Made by a program: the position numbers and the translations under genes. A model generated the notes under the pieces. That model did no database searches, was not told where the DNA came from, and was given only the letters and a program-made list of their open reading frames with translations. Shown here one piece after another: positions 1 through 64,000 of a stretch of DNA of 64,000 nucleotides. The DNA comes from Eledone cirrhosa (taxonomy: Eukaryota; Mollusca; Cephalopoda; Octopoda; Eledonidae): assembly GCA_964016885.1 (NCBI GenBank), contig OZ024743.1, positions 82,786,450 through 82,850,449 on the forward strand, written 5' to 3'. The number at the start of each line of letters is the position of its first letter. Position 1 is the stretch's first letter.

Positions 1-64000
<64,000 letters not shown>

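Overview
The window is metazoan nuclear DNA, most likely from a coleoid cephalopod (Octopus or a close relative). The signs are an intron-rich gene on the + strand with GT..AG introns, dense tRNA-headed SINEs ending in (GATGAT)n, long TA and CA microsatellites, and several non-LTR retrotransposon, mariner and piggyBac remnants. The species call is an inference from repeat style. No bacterial, organellar or viral genes were seen.

One protein-coding gene runs through the whole window and off both ends. Nineteen exons were placed by splice sites; they join in one uninterrupted frame of about 2,105 codons, with every intron phase matching. The protein is the invertebrate counterpart of vertebrate TNRC18/BAHCC1. 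In order it has: a short N-terminal piece; an 830-residue exon of acidic, His, Gln and Ser runs; a coiled coil; an AT-hook (RGPGRPRKRK); Lys-rich linkers with a DAWSFNED motif; a second AT-hook-like KRKPGRPKR; an RRRSERIF motif; a Tudor-like region spread over four exons; and a Ser/Thr/Gln-rich tail exon still open at base 64000. The C-terminal BAH domain expected for this family would lie downstream.

Layout by region. 1-18.8 kb: exons 1-11, with a LINE, paired LINE tails, SINEs, a nearly full-length mariner and several minisatellites. 18.8-31 kb: a 69-bp microexon, then an 11.5-kb intron with a 2.7-kb array, SINEs, a 1.35-kb array and two fold-back elements. 31-35.5 kb: exons 13-15. 35.5-52.6 kb: one 17.1-kb intron splitting the first Tudor-like unit. 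It holds a piggyBac element with TTAA duplications and a 14.4-kb array of 301 complete 47/48-bp units that appears to have grown inside a SINE. 52.6-64 kb: exons 16-19, separated by a CR1/L2/Jockey-type LINE, a pogo-like fragment and more SINE-derived arrays.

Main points for a second look: the giant array and its higher-order structure; repeated growth of minisatellites from inside SINE copies; a piggyBac element next to its probable MITE offspring in one gene; near-perfect hairpins; and a LINE whose 3' tail is shared by the SINEs. Vertebrate TNRC18/BAHCC1 proteins are reported chromatin readers, TNRC18 in silencing of endogenous retroelements, so this is a putative repeat-silencing gene that is itself loaded with repeats.
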